Part shown: piece after piece, positions 6,048 through 8,060 of the stretch
How positions within the stretch are numbered: the first letter of the stretch is position 1
Layout: each line of letters starts with the position of its first letter
NCBI GenBank assembly: GCA_965364735.1
Contig: CBDTYW010000175.1
Span: 1 to 8,060, forward strand
Direction: 5' to 3'
DNA length: 8,060 nt
Source of the DNA: CBDTYW01 sp965364735
Lineage (GTDB): Bacteria; Actinomycetota; Nitriliruptoria; Nitriliruptorales; Nitriliruptoraceae
Notes under the pieces: model-generated
Database searches by the model: none
What the model was told of the DNA's origin: nothing
The model's input: only the letters and a program-made list of their open reading frames with translations
Translations under genes and position numbers: made by a program

Positions 6048-6823
6048 CCCGGGGTGGCGGTCCCCGTGGGCGGGTCCGGACGCTGCTCCGCGGCTTCGCT
6101 GAGTCGCGTCGACCAGTCGGTCGTGGTCCCGGCCTCGACCTCGTCCAGGGTGCGTCGGGCGAGGCGCAGCGACACCAGCCGCTCGCGAGCCTCGTCCAGC
6201 GTCGCTGGCGCAGGATCCGAGGCGAGCCGCGCGGACGACGCCTCGACGGCCTCGTCGGCCAGCGCCACCAGCAGGTCCGCGAGATCCGCGACCTGACGCG
6301 GCAGGTCGTGGCCCTGTCCGCCGCCGAGCTTCTGGACCTTCGCGGCCGCTCCGAGCGTGCGCTCGAGGTCCTCGACGAGCCGGTCGACCTCGACGAGCGT
6401 GCCGTCCGCGATCAGGCCGTCGATGGCGAGCTCGCCGCAGAGACCGCGGGCCTGGTGCAGCCGCGCGAAGTCCGAGCGGACCTCCTTCGGGAGCTGCTTG
6501 GCGCGCTGAGCGGCAGCCTTGTCGCGCTGCGCTGCCTCGACCGCCGCGCGGTTGCGGTTGCGCTGGACGGTCACGTATCCGGTGCCGACGAGCACCGGCG
6601 CGAGCACGGCCATGAAGAAGTACTGGAGCGCCTGGACGTCGATCGCGACCGCGAGGAGCGTCAGCAGCCCCACCAGGATCGCGAACAGCGCGAGCGCGGC
6701 CTGGAGCGCCTTGAGCCGGCGCTCCCGGCGGATCGCCGGGTCTGCCCGACGGGCGTCGACCTGCTTGCGGGCAGCCTCGACGGCGCCGCTCAGCAGCTCG
6801 TCGAGTCGCCCCTCGAGCTCCAC
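6044..6823 (-). CDS. Unrecognised two-helix membrane protein with charged C-terminal domain
   Basis: I do not recognise this 259-residue protein. Residues 1-37 are highly charged and probably helical. Two hydrophobic segments at about 38-62 and 67-86 form a likely membrane hairpin separated only by a short turn (IDVQ). From 87 onward comes a strongly basic stretch (QRNRNRAAVEAAQRDKAAAQ), then an alanine-, glutamate- and leucine-rich, heptad-like region to about 230 that suggests coiled coil, and a Pro/Thr-rich tail. The topology would put both charged ends on the same side, probably in the cytoplasm. The GTG at 6823 was chosen because GGAGG lies five bases upstream, immediately after the stop of the preceding inositol-phosphate synthase gene. 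Longer readings of this frame only run out of frame through that gene. The 11-base gap implies co-transcription and coupling. No function is assigned; a link to inositol lipids is guilt by association only. Confidence 0.75.
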   Translation of the reverse strand: MELEGRLDELLSGAVEAARKQVDARRADPAIRRERRLKALQAALALFAILVGLLTLLAVAIDVQALQYFFMAVLAPVLVGTGYVTVQRNRNRAAVEAAQRDKAAAQRAKQLPKEVRSDFARLHQARGLCGELAIDGLIADGTLVEVDRLVEDLERTLGAAAKVQKLGGGQGHDLPRQVADLADLLVALADEAVEASSARLASDPAPATLDEARERLVSLRLARRTLDEVEAGTTTDWSTRLSEAAEQRPDPPTGTATPG

Positions 6824-6834
6824 GTCGACCTCCG

Positions 6835-8060
6835 TCAGTCGTTGTCCTCGTACTCCGGGTAGTACTCGGTGCCGAGGTGGGTGATCTGGTCCTCGCCCAT
6901 CAGGAAGCGGAGCGTGTTCTTCAGCTTCGTGAGCTGGATGAACAGGTCGTGCTCGGGGTAGAGGCCCGCGGCGACCTGCGGGTCCTTGAAGTAGAAGCTC
7001 AGCCACTCCTGGATCCCGCTCATCCCGGCGCGCTGCGCGAGGTCGATGAAGAGGGCGAGGTCCAGCACGAGCGGGGCGGCGAGGATCGAGTCGCGGCAGA
7101 GGAAGTCGACCTTGATCTGCATGTCGTAGCCGAGCCAGCCGAAGAGGTCGATGTTGTCCCACCCCTCCTTGTTGTCACGGCGGGGCGGGTAGTAGTTGAT
7201 CCGGACCTTGTGGTAGAGGTCGCCGTAGAGCGTCGGGTACCGGGACGGCTCGAGGATCGTCTCCAGCACGCTGAGCTTCGACATCTCCTTCGTCTTGAAG
7301 GAGGCCGGGTCATCGAGGACCTCACCGTCGCGGTTGCCGAGGATGTTGGTCGAGAACCAGCCGGCGACGCCCAGCATGCGAGCCTTGAACATCGGGGCGA
7401 GGACCGTCTTGACGAGCGTCTGTCCGGTCTTGAAGTCCTTGCCGCAGATCGGCACGCCCTCCTGGTGGGCGAGCTCCAGCATGGCCTTGGTGTCCAGCGT
7501 CAGGTTCGGGGCGCCGTTCGCGAACGGCACGCCCTCCTTGAGCGCCGCGTAGGCGTAGAGCATCGACGGCGGGATGGTCTGGTCGTCCGCGTCCAGCGCC
7601 GCCTCGAACTTCTCGAGCGACTCGTGGGCGTCGGTCCGCTCGAGGAAGATCTCCGTGGAGGCGCACCAGACGAGCACGACACGGTCGAGCTCCTTCTCCT
7701 CCTTGAAGCGCCTGATGTCCTCGCGGAGCATCTCGGTGAGCTCGCGGCGGGTGGCGCCGCTCTTGACGTTCTCGGCGTCGATGCGGGTGACGAACCGGTT
7801 CTCGAAGACGGCCGGCATCGGCTCGAGCTCGCGCAGCGCGTCCGCGATCGGCTCGAGGTGACGTCCGGAGTCCAGCACGCCGGCGCGCGAGGCGGCGACG
7901 TAGGCGTCGTCCGGGAACGGGTCCCAGGAGCCGAAGACGATGTCCTCGAGCTTCGCGATCGGGACGAAGTCCTTGATCAGCGGCACGTTCGCGTCCGTCC
8001 GCTTGCCGAGACGGATCGTGCCCATCTGCGTCAGCGAGCCGATCGGCTCGCCGAGCCCAC
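6835..8060 (-). CDS. ino1: Inositol-3-phosphate synthase (myo-inositol-1-phosphate synthase), partial at 5' end
   Basis: This NAD-dependent enzyme cyclises glucose 6-phosphate to inositol phosphate, the entry to inositol lipids and, in many actinobacteria, mycothiol. Numbering from the Met encoded at 8025, family segments are GKDFKTGQT (195-203) with active-site lysines, WFSTNILGN (223-231), NYYPPRRDNKEGWDNIDLFG (277-296) and KVDFLCRDSILAAPLVLDL (305-323). The frame remains open above that Met to the window edge and reads GEPIGSLTQ directly before it, which matches the family's conserved region. The Met at 8025 is therefore internal. The true start and the N-terminal NAD-binding glycine loop lie beyond 8060. 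The sequence resembles the longer (about 430-440 residue) Bacteroides-like form rather than the shorter mycobacterial Ino1. The membrane protein gene follows 11 bases downstream. No frameshift is seen. Confidence 0.93.
   Translation of the reverse strand, partial: GLGEPIGSLTQMGTIRLGKRTDANVPLIKDFVPIAKLEDIVFGSWDPFPDDAYVAASRAGVLDSGRHLEPIADALRELEPMPAVFENRFVTRIDAENVKSGATRRELTEMLREDIRRFKEEKELDRVVLVWCASTEIFLERTDAHESLEKFEAALDADDQTIPPSMLYAYAALKEGVPFANGAPNLTLDTKAMLELAHQEGVPICGKDFKTGQTLVKTVLAPMFKARMLGVAGWFSTNILGNRDGEVLDDPASFKTKEMSKLSVLETILEPSRYPTLYGDLYHKVRINYYPPRRDNKEGWDNIDLFGWLGYDMQIKVDFLCRDSILAAPLVLDLALFIDLAQRAGMSGIQEWLSFYFKDPQVAAGLYPEHDLFIQLTKLKNTLRFLMGEDQITHLGTEYYPEYEDND

Overview
The window is about two-thirds G+C by eye. 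It has dense genes, GTG starts and GGAGG-type ribosome binding sites, which fits a high-GC actinobacterium. A deep-branching lineage such as Thermoleophilia is a guess, prompted by the long, Bacteroides-like form of inositol-phosphate synthase. No IS elements, tRNA or rRNA genes, CRISPR arrays or phage genes were seen.

Layout, left to right. Positions 1-61 hold no gene but contain a GNRA-loop hairpin just past leuD, probably the end of the leu transcript. The minus strand then carries leuA (3773 to 2151), leuC (2115 to 697) and leuD (697 to 62), read right to left. These cover leucine biosynthesis from 2-oxoisovalerate to 3-isopropylmalate. leuB is not in the window.

The 287-base gap between leuA and the divergent gene at 4061 holds the most interesting structure. 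On the leuA strand there is a 36-codon frame ending in six consecutive leucine codons and a stop. It is followed at once by a strong 13-bp hairpin, and then by a CAG-rich stretch that can pair with the leucine codons themselves. This looks like a leucine-sensing leader (leuL plus attenuator) controlling leuACD.

On the plus strand, 4061-5422 encodes an FMO-like flavin monooxygenase and 5543-6037 a family I inorganic pyrophosphatase. Converging on these from the right are a partial myo-inositol-1-phosphate synthase gene, which runs off the window at 8060, and an unrecognised two-helix membrane protein gene starting 11 bases after it. Those two are probably co-transcribed. The leucine cluster, the monooxygenase/pyrophosphatase pair and the inositol pair appear to be separate units without an obvious shared pathway.
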